In this document: positions 6,810-14,443 of the stretch, in pieces | Position numbering within the stretch: the first letter of the stretch is position 1 | Layout: each line of letters begins with the position of its first letter | Assembly: GCA_947368535.1 (NCBI GenBank) | Contig: CANBHY010000013.1 | Span: 1 to 34,161, forward strand | DNA from: an uncultured Clostridium sp. | GTDB taxonomy: Bacteria; Bacillota; Clostridia; TANB77; CAG-508 | DNA: 34,161 nt | Direction: 5' to 3' | Made by a program: the position numbers and the translations under genes | The notes under the pieces: generated by a model | What the model was told of the DNA's origin: nothing | Databases searched by the model: none | Seen by the model: the letters and a program-made list of their open reading frames with translations, nothing else

Positions 6810-8048
6810 TTAGTCTATTTCTCTCATTTCTTTATTATAATATTTGTTTCTACAATATTTTTTAGCAAGTCCTCCCTCACTTGTTTCTCGATAATGTTGC
6901 CCTAAATCTTTCCCAGTTTCATACATTGTTTCAACGATTAAATCAAAAGAAATTCTTTTATGTTTGTCTAAAATCATTGAAAGTGATGCTGCATCTAAAG
7001 CTCGCATAGCTGCGACTGCATTTCTTTCTATACATGGAATTTGAACATAACCATAAATAGGATCACAAGTTAAGCCCAAGTGGTGTTCCATCGCAACTTC
7101 TGCAGAGTTTTCAATTCTATCAATGTCTAGTTTTAGTAAATATGCACATGCACCTGCTGCCATAGAACAAGCTGTACCAATTTCAGCTTGGCAACCGCAT
7201 TCAGCACCACTGATAGATGCATTGGTTTTAACTACATTTCCTATTATTCCTGCAATAGCTAATGCTTTAATTATTCTTTCGTCTGAAATTCTATATTCAT
7301 TTTTCATATAATAAAGTACAGCTGGTAATACTCCACAGGCACCACAAGTTGGTGCAGTTACTATTACTCCACCACTTGCATTTTCTTCAGTTGTTGCATA
7401 TGAATAACTACTTATTAGTCTTGTTTTTTTGATATTTTCAGTTTCAATCTCTAATTTATTATCATAAATTTGTTTAGCTTTTTTAGTTAATTTCAATCTC
7501 CCTGGTATTGTTCCAGAAGATGCTAATCCCTTTTCTATGGCATTTTGCATTGCGTTCCAAACTGAGTATAAGTATTCTGTTATTTTTTCTTTACCTTCGT
7601 ATAAGCAGACATAATCGAATAAATCTATATTATTGTCTTTTACATATTCTTTTATTTCGTTAAAATTTTTGTGAGGATAGACTTCCTTAAAATCAGAAGC
7701 TTCTTCTCCTTCAATTTTAAAAGTTCCACCACCTACAGAATATATTCGCCATCTATCTAATAAATTATTATTTTTATAAGCAAATATATCAAAAGTATTT
7801 GGATGAATATTGCATGGTGTTTCAGTATCAAATATAATTTCTACTTCATAATTTGATAATGTTTCTTTGATAATATAATCTGTTAAATGTCCTTTGCCGG
7901 TTAAAGCAAGTGATCCATATAAAATAATTTTAAATTTATCGGCTTCTGGATATTGATTTTTAAATTTTTCTGTTGCTCTTTTTGGTCCCATTGTATGAGA
8001 ACTAGAAGGGCCATTTCCAATTTTATATAATTCTAATAATGATTGCAT
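6810..8048 (-). CDS. sdaA: L-serine ammonia-lyase (serine dehydratase), iron-sulfur-dependent, single chain
   Basis: Deaminates L-serine to pyruvate and ammonia using an oxygen-sensitive 4Fe-4S cluster, in the cytoplasm. The 412-residue chain contains both the beta part (1 to about 150, starting with GPSSSHTMGP at 13-22) and the alpha catalytic part (about 160-405), which many Firmicutes encode as two genes (sdaAB, sdaAA). Cysteine-rich signatures are TAPTCGACG (C235, C238), GAECGCQAEIGTACS (C284, C286, C294), HHLGLTCDP (C328) and QIPC (C339); the last two are probable cluster ligands by family comparison. Compared with longer single-chain enzymes the beta part looks short. The gene lies 57 nt downstream of a cysteine-synthase-like gene on the same strand, suggesting a joint role in serine/cysteine catabolism. 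Confidence 0.93.
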   Translation of the reverse strand: MQSLLELYKIGNGPSSSHTMGPKRATEKFKNQYPEADKFKIILYGSLALTGKGHLTDYIIKETLSNYEVEIIFDTETPCNIHPNTFDIFAYKNNNLLDRWRIYSVGGGTFKIEGEEASDFKEVYPHKNFNEIKEYVKDNNIDLFDYVCLYEGKEKITEYLYSVWNAMQNAIEKGLASSGTIPGRLKLTKKAKQIYDNKLEIETENIKKTRLISSYSYATTEENASGGVIVTAPTCGACGVLPAVLYYMKNEYRISDERIIKALAIAGIIGNVVKTNASISGAECGCQAEIGTACSMAAGACAYLLKLDIDRIENSAEVAMEHHLGLTCDPIYGYVQIPCIERNAVAAMRALDAASLSMILDKHKRISFDLIVETMYETGKDLGQHYRETSEGGLAKKYCRNKYYNKEMREID

Positions 8049-8105
8049 TTTATTTATAATTCCTTTAATAATTTAATTGATGAAATTATACTATTAAAGA
8101 AATTG

Positions 8106-9074
8106 CTAGTCAACAATACTATAATTTAATAATTCTATTTGATTAGAAATAAATTTATGGTTAGTATTTATATCATTTGATAGCTCTGTAGATAGATATT
8201 TTTTATTATCATCGGCGAATACAGTAACTACAGAATCTTTAATTTTGTCAGCTAATAATATACTGCCTATTAAGTTGGCTCCAGATGATATTCCAACTCC
8301 TATACCAAGTTCTTTTGAAATTTTTCTAGACATATTTATTGCATCATCATCATTAATTAATATAACTTCATTAATGTCGTTTTTATTTATTAATTCAGGT
8401 ATAAAATCATCTCCTATTCCTTCTATTTTATGATTTCCTATTATGCTTCCACCAGATAGCATTGGCATTTTTTCAGGTTCAATCGCAGTTATTAGCATAG
8501 AATTATTTTCTTCTTTTAGTCTTTTTCCTATTCCCATTAAAGTTCCTCCAGTGCCTACGCCAGATACGAAACCTCCTATTTTTTCTGGGATTTGCTCTAA
8601 AATCTCATTTCCTGTTGTTTCATAATGTGCTAGAAAATTATCTTTATTTGAGAATTGATTACTTAAGAATCCATTTATTCTTTCTGACATTTTTTTGGCT
8701 TCTTTAACACATTTTATAAATCCACCTTCCTCTTTAGAAATAAGGAAGACTTTTGCGCCAAATGAAGTCATTAAATCTATTCTTTCTTTGCTAGCCCAAT
8801 CAGGCATAAATATATATACTGGATGATTATAATAACTTCCAAGTGCGGCAAGAGATATACCTGTGTTTCCACTTGTTGCTTCTACTATAGGCATACCTTC
8901 TTTTAGTTCTCCTCTTTTTTTAGCATTATTAATTATATAAAAGGCTACTCTATCTTTTATACTTCCTGTTAAATTGTAATATTCTAATTTAACAAAAATT
9001 TTATTAAGTATACCTTTACATTTATAATTTATTTTTATCATTGGTGTATTTCCTATAATGCTTTTATTAAACAT
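8106..9074 (-). CDS. cysK: Cysteine synthase family PLP enzyme (O-acetylserine sulfhydrylase-like)
   Basis: A 322-residue fold-type-II pyridoxal-phosphate enzyme. It shows the N-terminal IGNTPMIKI, the PLP lysine in LTGSIKDR (K40), the substrate loop TSGNTG (67-72), the phosphate-binding GTGGT, HKIEGIGDDFIP, and GISSGA near 270. Family members make cysteine from O-acetylserine and sulfide, or run related beta-replacement and beta-elimination reactions. Two points caution against strict CysK: the segment after HKIEGIG reads DDFIP rather than the usual AGFIP, and the gene sits with a serine dehydratase rather than cysE. A catabolic or sulfide-producing role is possible. A ribosome site (AGAAGGGATG) precedes the ATG. 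Confidence 0.82.
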   Translation of the reverse strand: MFNKSIIGNTPMIKINYKCKGILNKIFVKLEYYNLTGSIKDRVAFYIINNAKKRGELKEGMPIVEATSGNTGISLAALGSYYNHPVYIFMPDWASKERIDLMTSFGAKVFLISKEEGGFIKCVKEAKKMSERINGFLSNQFSNKDNFLAHYETTGNEILEQIPEKIGGFVSGVGTGGTLMGIGKRLKEENNSMLITAIEPEKMPMLSGGSIIGNHKIEGIGDDFIPELINKNDINEVILINDDDAINMSRKISKELGIGVGISSGANLIGSILLADKIKDSVVTVFADDNKKYLSTELSNDINTNHKFISNQIELLNYSIVD

Positions 9075-9181
9075 AACATCCCTTCTTTATTAAAAATATT
9101 TACTTATTTATATTCGAAAAAATCTTAATAAGTGATAGTTTTGTAGATGTTTATTTAAAAAAGTTTGAAATTTAGAGCAAT

Positions 9182-10186
9182 TTATACTATATAAATTATT
9201 TTATTTTTAGGGAAATATTGTTTTAGTTTTTTTCTAAAAAATAATTCTCCTTCTTCTCGTATATAGTTTTTATACATATATTTTCCTCTACCTCTTCCTG
9301 TCATCAAGTTTGGATCATATAAATTAATTGCATTTGGAAACGCATCTTGATTAATCATACGATGCACATAGCTGTATGTCATAAAAATTATTTCAAAAAA
9401 CACATCTTTTTTTACTTCTTCCGATAAATTTTCATGTAGATATTTTATTAAATTTTCATATTCTTCTTGCCAATTATCTATCATAATTACAGGAGCAATT
9501 AATATGCCTAGTTTATATCCAGCTGCTTTTAATTTATTTATTGATTCTATTCTTCCTTTTAATTTTGAAGTTCCGAATTCAACTTGATTAATTATTTTTT
9601 CAGGATTTACACTCATTCTAACAATTATTCTATTATTATGTTCTATGTTGCATATAGAATCTACCATATCAAATTTTGTCGGGAAAGTTAAGTATCCTCT
9701 GTTTTCTTTACTAAATTCTCTGATTGTCCAATCTAAATTACCTGTTAGGGTATTTTCTAAAATTAAATCACTATTGCTTCCAATCTCAAAAGTTAATTCT
9801 TTTTCAGATTGATTGTTTATTTTAATTATTTTTTGCAGTATTTCTTCTCTATTTACAAAAATCCTTAAATATGCACATTTATTATAATTGCATACTAAGT
9901 AACAATACATGCACATTGCCGTGCAGCCAGAAGATGTATAAGGGACAAGATAATCTGATACTTTATGATTTGGGACAAATTTATGAGTTTTTCTTATTCC
10001 TATTCCTATAATCAAATTTCTTTTCATTTTTGGAAATTCGGAATTTTCTTTTTTTCTCATTTCTTCAATATTATTATGATTACTAATTATGACTTTTGGA
10101 AGATTGTTATATTTTTTAAGAAGAGCTTTTCCTAATTCATAATTTTCTATTTCTTTTTCGTAATAAATACAGTCAATATTAAACAT
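9182..10186 (-). CDS. Spore photoproduct lyase family radical SAM protein lacking the H-donor cysteine
   Basis: A 334-residue radical SAM protein closely following the SplB pattern. The cluster motif is SSGCTAMCMYCYL with C88, C92 and C95. The two tyrosines corresponding to Bacillus Y97/Y99 are present (Y94, Y96). Further family signatures are FPTKFDMVDS, GTSKLKGRIESINKLKAAGYKLG, and the C-terminal GRGKYMYKN. SplB uses a 4Fe-4S cluster and S-adenosylmethionine to reverse spore photoproduct in UV-damaged spore DNA. The position of the catalytic hydrogen-donor cysteine (C141 in Bacillus, within FEAACTSD) reads FEIGSNSD here, giving Ser137. It may be a divergent SPL using another donor, or a paralogue with another substrate. 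It is divergent from the + strand gene at 10362. Confidence 0.82.
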   Translation of the reverse strand: MFNIDCIYYEKEIENYELGKALLKKYNNLPKVIISNHNNIEEMRKKENSEFPKMKRNLIIGIGIRKTHKFVPNHKVSDYLVPYTSSGCTAMCMYCYLVCNYNKCAYLRIFVNREEILQKIIKINNQSEKELTFEIGSNSDLILENTLTGNLDWTIREFSKENRGYLTFPTKFDMVDSICNIEHNNRIIVRMSVNPEKIINQVEFGTSKLKGRIESINKLKAAGYKLGILIAPVIMIDNWQEEYENLIKYLHENLSEEVKKDVFFEIIFMTYSYVHRMINQDAFPNAINLYDPNLMTGRGRGKYMYKNYIREEGELFFRKKLKQYFPKNKIIYIV

Positions 10187-10272
10187 AAAATCACCGATAA
10201 TATTGTAACTGTACTATATAAATTTATGCTTTATATATCGAATATCGTAGAAATTAATGATTTTTACATAAG

Positions 10273-10301
10273 TTGATGAAACATAAGATGTATGGTATAA
10301 T
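10273..10301 (+). promoter_or_regulatory. Sigma-A promoter of the 78-aa gene
   Basis: TTGATG (10273-10278), 17 nt, TATAAT (10296-10301), with TGG directly before the -10 box. The start codon is 60 nt downstream. Confidence 0.75.
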
Positions 10302-10361
10302 AAATGATAAGCAATGTGTTTTGAAAGTAGCTAATATGTTAGAGACTAAAGGAGGATAAGT

Positions 10362-10598
10362 ATGGACATTAATGAAAAGATGACAAAGGTAACTCGGATA
10401 ATCAAAGAGATTACTCCTCTGACTCCCAAAATCTTTTATCGGGAAGGAACTATGCATGTTATGGCTGTCTGGCAAGAGAGTGAAATACCAAACGAGCAGG
10501 AGACGGCCCAGTTGGAAGAGAAACTGAAGGCTCTCGGTGATATTGTGCCCACTGTTTACCGAGATATGAACTTTCTTTCACTTGAAATTTTGGGCTAA
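10362..10598 (+). CDS. 78-aa hypothetical protein of foreign base composition
   Basis: I do not recognise this protein. It is short and soluble, with a mixed charge pattern (MDINEKMTKVTRIIKEI, then a hydrophobic MHVMAVWQ, then a charged helix QETAQLEEKLKALG), and no signal, cysteine or membrane segment. A small alpha/beta fold is plausible. The gene is real: AAAGGAGG sits 6 nt before ATG, a good sigma-A promoter lies upstream, and a UUCG-capped hairpin overlaps its 3' end. Its base composition stands out: one 60-nt block (10501-10560) has 31 G+C, while the surrounding genome is near 25-30%. Codons such as CTC, CTG, CGG and CCC are used freely. This suggests recent acquisition. It is monocistronic and lies between convergent and divergent neighbours. 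Confidence 0.8.
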   Translation: MDINEKMTKVTRIIKEITPLTPKIFYREGTMHVMAVWQESEIPNEQETAQLEEKLKALGDIVPTVYRDMNFLSLEILG

Positions 10599-10620
10599 CC
10601 TCCTTCGGGAGGTTTATTTA
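10597..10620 (+). terminator. UUCG-loop terminator of the 78-aa gene
   Basis: AACCTCC (10597-10603), TTCG tetraloop closed by C-G, GGAGGTT (10608-10614), then TTATTTATTT. The stop codon forms the first base of the stem. Confidence 0.75.
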
Positions 10621-10634
10621 TTTGATGGATATAA

Positions 10635-10675
10635 AAAATAAAACTATTTGTCTTTCATGCAAATAGTTTTATTTT
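10635..10675. terminator. Bidirectional terminator between convergent genes
   Basis: A perfect 16-bp stem (10635-10650 with 10660-10675) has A-rich and T-rich flanks, so it can serve both the + strand 78-aa gene and the - strand glycosidase gene ending at 10679. Confidence 0.9.
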
Positions 10676-10678
10676 AAT

Positions 10679-11914
10679 TTATTTATCTACTCTATTTTTT
10701 ACGACACTATAGTCACCGTCGTCTGAATCGTCTGCTCTTAATATAAATGCTGAAGGTATTGGTCTTGTACTATGGGCTCCAGATAAATTTGTTGGATCAT
10801 TTATAGTTTTACTTTTTACAGTCATTGATGTAGAAGTTCCACCATCTAAGTTAGATGCGTTTATTGCACCATATCTATCAAATATATCTAGTAAATCTTT
10901 AATAGTTGCACCTTGACCTAAAGTTCTATTTCCATCAAGAACTAAAAATAAAACTATTCCATCAGCACGTTGACCTATAGCTGTTCTAGGGGCTGTTCCC
11001 CATCCTCCATTACCGTATATTTGAGATTTTTCTCCATTCATTATTAAGTATGGTTCAAAAGATACGCAATCTCTTATTCCTTTTGACTTTGCTTGTGAAG
11101 AAGAATATTTACCAAGAATTAATTTATGTTCATTATTAAAACCGATAATATTGCCATAAGTTGCATTGGCTATAGTTTTATTTTTATTAATTGTAATTCC
11201 TAAAGGTGTAGAGCCAGTACCTTGATAATTTTCATCTCTAAATCCACCAGCGTTTATTGCAACTAGAGCATTATTCTTTTTTGATATTTCTGTTAAATAT
11301 TGTCCACTACTTCCTATATATGCAGATGTTGCTACTTCTACTCTAGATGGATCGTAAATAACGGCCATATAGCCAGTAAATTTTCTACCACCATCAATTT
11401 TTATAATTTTATAATCATTATTTTTTTTGCTTTTTTCTAATATCTGACGTTCATACTCATTAGCATATGTGATTTCTTCTTCTTCATAGTTGACTATTTC
11501 AATTGCATTTTCGTCAGTGTGTCCACTAACTTCTACTACTCTATTCTTATCTAAGCATTCTTGAATAGTTTTATCGCTATAGAACCATGTTGCTAGATAT
11601 TGATGATTCATAGATCTCATAGCTGTTGTAATTAGCCAATCTCTAAAACCACTCCAAGGACCATATAATAAGAATACAACTGTGGAACAACCAATTACAA
11701 AAAGAATAGCTAGTACTATAACAATTTTTTCGTGTAATTTTAGTTTCTTTTTTTGTTTAGTTTTTTTGTCTTTTTCTGATTTTTTATTTTTGGCTTTTGG
11801 TGATTTATCATTATTTTCTATATTATTAGAAATTTCATCAGATTTATCTGTTACTTCATTTTTTATATCTTTAACATCTTTTTCTGTATCTAAAGAATCT
11901 TGATTTTTTTTCAA
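10679..11914 (-). CDS. Membrane-anchored phosphodiester glycosidase family protein (NAGPA domain), paralogue A
   Basis: A 411-residue protein with a cytoplasmic, very Lys/Asp-rich N-terminus (1-62), one membrane segment (about 64-84) and an extracellular NAGPA-type domain (about 180-395). The family relates to the human mannose-6-phosphate uncovering enzyme; bacterial members are linked to exopolysaccharide or teichoic acid handling. Domain signatures are ALVAINAGGF, APRTAIGQRADG, LVLDGNR, the catalytic-core NLDGGTSTSMT (DGG at 357-359), and the terminal PIPSAFIL. The type II topology puts the enzyme at the outer membrane face. A paralogue lies directly upstream, and both keep the same DDSDDGDYSVVK tail. 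The substrate is unknown. The ATG follows GGAGGAAAAAATTG, with an upstream TTG also possible. Confidence 0.87.
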   Translation of the reverse strand: MKKNQDSLDTEKDVKDIKNEVTDKSDEISNNIENNDKSPKAKNKKSEKDKKTKQKKKLKLHEKIVIVLAILFVIGCSTVVFLLYGPWSGFRDWLITTAMRSMNHQYLATWFYSDKTIQECLDKNRVVEVSGHTDENAIEIVNYEEEEITYANEYERQILEKSKKNNDYKIIKIDGGRKFTGYMAVIYDPSRVEVATSAYIGSSGQYLTEISKKNNALVAINAGGFRDENYQGTGSTPLGITINKNKTIANATYGNIIGFNNEHKLILGKYSSSQAKSKGIRDCVSFEPYLIMNGEKSQIYGNGGWGTAPRTAIGQRADGIVLFLVLDGNRTLGQGATIKDLLDIFDRYGAINASNLDGGTSTSMTVKSKTINDPTNLSGAHSTRPIPSAFILRADDSDDGDYSVVKNRVDK

Positions 11915-11953
11915 TTTTTTCCTCCGTATATTAATTAAATTTCATACTTATAA

Positions 11954-11982
11954 ATTATATGTTAACAATTAAAAAGAGTCAA
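11954..11982 (-). promoter_or_regulatory. Sigma-A promoter of glycosidase paralogue A
   Basis: On the - strand, TTGACT (11977-11982), 17 nt, TATAAT (11954-11959). The same -35 box and spacing precede paralogue B. Confidence 0.75.
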
Positions 11983-12024
11983 TAATCGACAATATATTGT
12001 AATAATTTTATAATATAGAAAATT

Positions 12025-12049
12025 AAAAAACTACCCACATTTTGGGTAG
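12025..12049 (-). terminator. Terminator of glycosidase paralogue B
   Basis: On the - strand, CTACCCA (12043-12049) pairs with TGGGTAG (12031-12037), followed by TTTTTT. Confidence 0.85.
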
Positions 12050-12056
12050 CTATAAA

Positions 12057-13196
12057 TTATTTATTTACTTTATCTTTTACTACACTATAGTCTCCGTCAT
12101 CTGAATCGTCAGCTCGTAATATAAATGCAGATGGAATTAATCTAATATCAGAATTACCGTTTTTTGTAATTGGATCATTTACTACTTTTCCTTTTACAGT
12201 CATGGTAGTAGAATTGCCACCGTCTAAGTTAGCAGCATTTATTGCGCCATATCTTTCAAAAATATCTATCAAATCTTGCATTGTTGCGCCTTGTCCTAAT
12301 ACTCTATTTCCATCAAGTACTAAAAATAAAACTATTCCATCAGCACGTTGACCTATAGCTGTTCTTGGTGATGTTCCAGATCCACCATTACCAAGAACTT
12401 GAGATTTTTGTCCATTCATAAGTAAATATGGTTCGAAAGATACACAATCGCGAATGTTGTTTGAGATAGCTTCTTCTGAAGAAAGGCTTCCTAATATTAA
12501 TTTGTGCCTAGTATTAAAACCTATTATTCCAGCATAAGGATTATCAGATATTAATCTATTTTTACTAATTGTAAGGCCTAAGGGAATAGCATCATCTTTA
12601 GTTACATAAGAAAATCCTCCGCCGTTTATTGCAACTAGAGCGTTAGAAGATTGAGAAAGATCTGTTAGGTATTGCCTTGTACATTGCCCAGGTGTTGAAT
12701 TTGGTTCAGAGATAACTTCTACTCTAGATGGATCATATATAGCAGCCATATATCCACTGAATTTAGCGCCACCATCAATTTTTATAATTTTATAATCATT
12801 ATTGTTTTTATCTTTTTCTAAAATTTGGCGTTCATATTTGTTTTTATATTGGATATTTTTTCTATTGTTATAATCTATAAATTGTATTAATGATTCATCA
12901 GTATATCCAGTTACTTGGATAATTCTATTTCTACTTAAACATTCTTGAATAGTTTCATCACTATAAAACCAAGTTGCTAAATACTGGTGGTGAAAAGTAT
13001 TCATTGCTGTTGTTATTAACCAATCTCTAAAACCGTTCCAAGGACCATATAGTAGAAATAATATGATACTAATACATATAGTGATTATAATTGCAAAAGA
13101 AATAAAAAATATTTTTATAAAATTCTTTTTTATTTTAGGTTTTTCTGATTCTGATATAGGTGAATCATTTGTATTTTCTGTAGAATTATTGTCCAT
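12057..13196 (-). CDS. Membrane-anchored phosphodiester glycosidase family protein (NAGPA domain), paralogue B
   Basis: A 379-residue paralogue of the gene at 10679, on the same strand. A shorter polar N-terminus (1-26) precedes one membrane segment (about 27-50). The juxtamembrane block GPWNGFRDWLITTAM and the following HQYLATWFYSD are nearly identical to paralogue A, implying that this region matters and is not just a spacer. The catalytic domain keeps ALVAINGGGF, SPRTAIGQRADG, LVLDGNR and NLDGGNSTTMT. Differences cluster in the cytoplasmic tail and in the loop carrying SEPNSTPGQCTRQ. The two copies have separate promoters and terminators, so each may be expressed independently. The ATG is preceded by GAGGAGG. 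Confidence 0.87.
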   Translation of the reverse strand: MDNNSTENTNDSPISESEKPKIKKNFIKIFFISFAIIITICISIILFLLYGPWNGFRDWLITTAMNTFHHQYLATWFYSDETIQECLSRNRIIQVTGYTDESLIQFIDYNNRKNIQYKNKYERQILEKDKNNNDYKIIKIDGGAKFSGYMAAIYDPSRVEVISEPNSTPGQCTRQYLTDLSQSSNALVAINGGGFSYVTKDDAIPLGLTISKNRLISDNPYAGIIGFNTRHKLILGSLSSEEAISNNIRDCVSFEPYLLMNGQKSQVLGNGGSGTSPRTAIGQRADGIVLFLVLDGNRVLGQGATMQDLIDIFERYGAINAANLDGGNSTTMTVKGKVVNDPITKNGNSDIRLIPSAFILRADDSDDGDYSVVKDKVNK

Positions 13197-13226
13197 TTTT
13201 CCTCCTCAAATTTATATCTATAATTA

Positions 13227-13255
13227 ATTATAGTATAACTATATAATTGAGTCAA
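13227..13255 (-). promoter_or_regulatory. Sigma-A promoter of glycosidase paralogue B
   Basis: On the - strand, TTGACT (13250-13255), 17 nt, TATAAT (13227-13232). Confidence 0.75.
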
Positions 13256-13261
13256 TAAAAG

Positions 13262-13298
13262 AAAAGCCTATCTGTGTCCGAAAACACAGATAGGCTTT
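13262..13298 (-). terminator. Terminator of the 82-aa membrane protein gene
   Basis: A perfect 16-bp stem (13262-13277 with 13283-13298) around a 5-nt loop; on the - strand it continues into CTTTTCTTTT. Confidence 0.9.
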
Positions 13299-13349
13299 TG
13301 ATCCTTAAAGGTAATTCTTCGCTCTTCTTTGCAGTTTTTGCTGCACCTC

Positions 13350-13598
13350 CTACTTTCTGGTGAAATTTACGATGAAGGTAATCATTGCGACGCCCAAGAC
13401 CAGAAGAATGATTGAAAAAGCGAACCACCCAAGGGCGATTAATCCCGACGGATCAAATAGGAGACCGAGGATAATGTACCCCAGTACCAAACCAACCAAC
13501 AGTTTCAATAGACCCTTTTTGTGCTTGCAGGCAAACTTGATGCCTACGATTACAATTGCTGCTACGAATACGATGCCGATAATGTTTCCAATACTCAT
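13350..13598 (-). CDS. 82-aa membrane protein of foreign base composition
   Basis: A small integral membrane protein with three hydrophobic segments (about residues 4-21, 30-47 and 52-78). The first two are separated by a positively charged loop, KFACKHKKGLLK. I do not recognise a family. The ATG has AAAGGAA 8 nt upstream and a TTGATT-17-TATAAT promoter. A 16-bp terminator closes the unit about 50 nt after the stop. The block 13441-13500 has 29 G+C in 60, far above the neighbouring glycosidase genes, and codon choice (GCG, CCG-rich on the sense strand) differs accordingly. This resembles the composition of the genes at 10362 and 21674 and suggests acquisition. The function is unknown; a small phage- or plasmid-borne membrane protein is one possibility. 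Confidence 0.78.
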   Translation of the reverse strand: MSIGNIIGIVFVAAIVIVGIKFACKHKKGLLKLLVGLVLGYIILGLLFDPSGLIALGWFAFSIILLVLGVAMITFIVNFTRK

Positions 13599-13698
13599 GA
13601 TGATGTTCCTTTCTGTGCATGGTTTTTATAAGGTTGTTACATATATATTATACCATTTTTTATGTAAATAATCAAACTAAAAGGCTATATATAAACAA

Positions 13699-13722
13699 AA
13701 CACCAGTACTTTAACTAGTGTT
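13699..13722 (-). terminator. Terminator of the DUF6873-like gene
   Basis: On the - strand, AACACTAGT pairs with ACTGGTGTT (one U-G pair) followed by TTGTTTATAT. On the + strand the same position would be a C-A mismatch, so it fits the - strand gene. Confidence 0.7.
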
Positions 13723-13734
13723 TTTATTTAGCGT

Positions 13735-14433
13735 TTAAAATGTGATTATTCCACCATAATCTATTATATCTAATCCTTTGAAATCTATTAAGTTTAAATT
13801 ATATTTATTTAAATGTTCTAATAGAAGGTCTAAATTTTTTAACTTATTTGAATCCCCAAAGAGAATAAACTTATCATATATAATAGCACTTGCGCCACCT
13901 ATAAAACCGTTCATATTACTTATATTACCATTTCGATCTAATAGATGTATGTTTTCATCTTTTAATAGTAAGACGTCTAATTGATATAATTTAATAAAGT
14001 TGTAGATGCCTTCATCTGAAGTTATACAAGATTTTTCGGATGTTGCTACTATGTTACATTTAGAATATCCTTGATGTACAGGTATTTGTTTTAAATTTTT
14101 TTGATTAGTTATATACTTTAATATTCTTTTATCAGTGTATTTGAAATCATGTATAATATTATTTCCAATTTGACATATATTATATTTTACATCTTCAGGA
14201 TACTCATAGCCTACTTCTTCTTCACCTTCTTTTAAAGTCATGATTTCTTTATGGTTTAACAAAACATTTTTTGCTTTAAATATTTCATCATTAATTTTTG
14301 TGAAGAAAATATCTGGGTGTCCTGATATTTCACCATATACGCTATTTTGTGGTGGCAGTTCTATAAGTTCACCAAATCTTTTTAAATATTGCTTTTCTTG
14401 CATTCTCATTCTTTTGTCTATTATTATGTTCAT
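13735..14433 (-). CDS. DUF6873-like protein, putative GME (amidinotransferase) fold
   Basis: A 232-residue cytoplasmic protein with no signal or membrane segment. The pattern SGHPDIFF (about 37-44), VHQGYSKCNIV near the middle, TSDEGI, GFIGGASA and the terminal DYGGIITF matches what I recall of the clostridial DUF6873 group, described as having the guanidino-group-modifying-enzyme fold of arginine deiminases and amidinotransferases. The GHPD, QGYSKC and GG motifs recur at the places where such enzymes carry catalytic Asp, His and Cys, but the reaction is unknown. It begins 10 nt beyond the end of the ABC permease gene on the same strand, so it is probably the last gene of that operon. The family name is from memory, hence the moderate confidence. 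Confidence 0.6.
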   Translation of the reverse strand: MNIIIDKRMRMQEKQYLKRFGELIELPPQNSVYGEISGHPDIFFTKINDEIFKAKNVLLNHKEIMTLKEGEEEVGYEYPEDVKYNICQIGNNIIHDFKYTDKRILKYITNQKNLKQIPVHQGYSKCNIVATSEKSCITSDEGIYNFIKLYQLDVLLLKDENIHLLDRNGNISNMNGFIGGASAIIYDKFILFGDSNKLKNLDLLLEHLNKYNLNLIDFKGLDIIDYGGIITF

Positions 14434-14443
14434 TTTTTCCCCT

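Noticed and set aside
10254..10475. 73-codon frame on the - strand overlapping the 78-aa gene
   Set aside because: Conflicts with the + strand gene, which has promoter, AAAGGAGG and terminator; the - strand frame has none.
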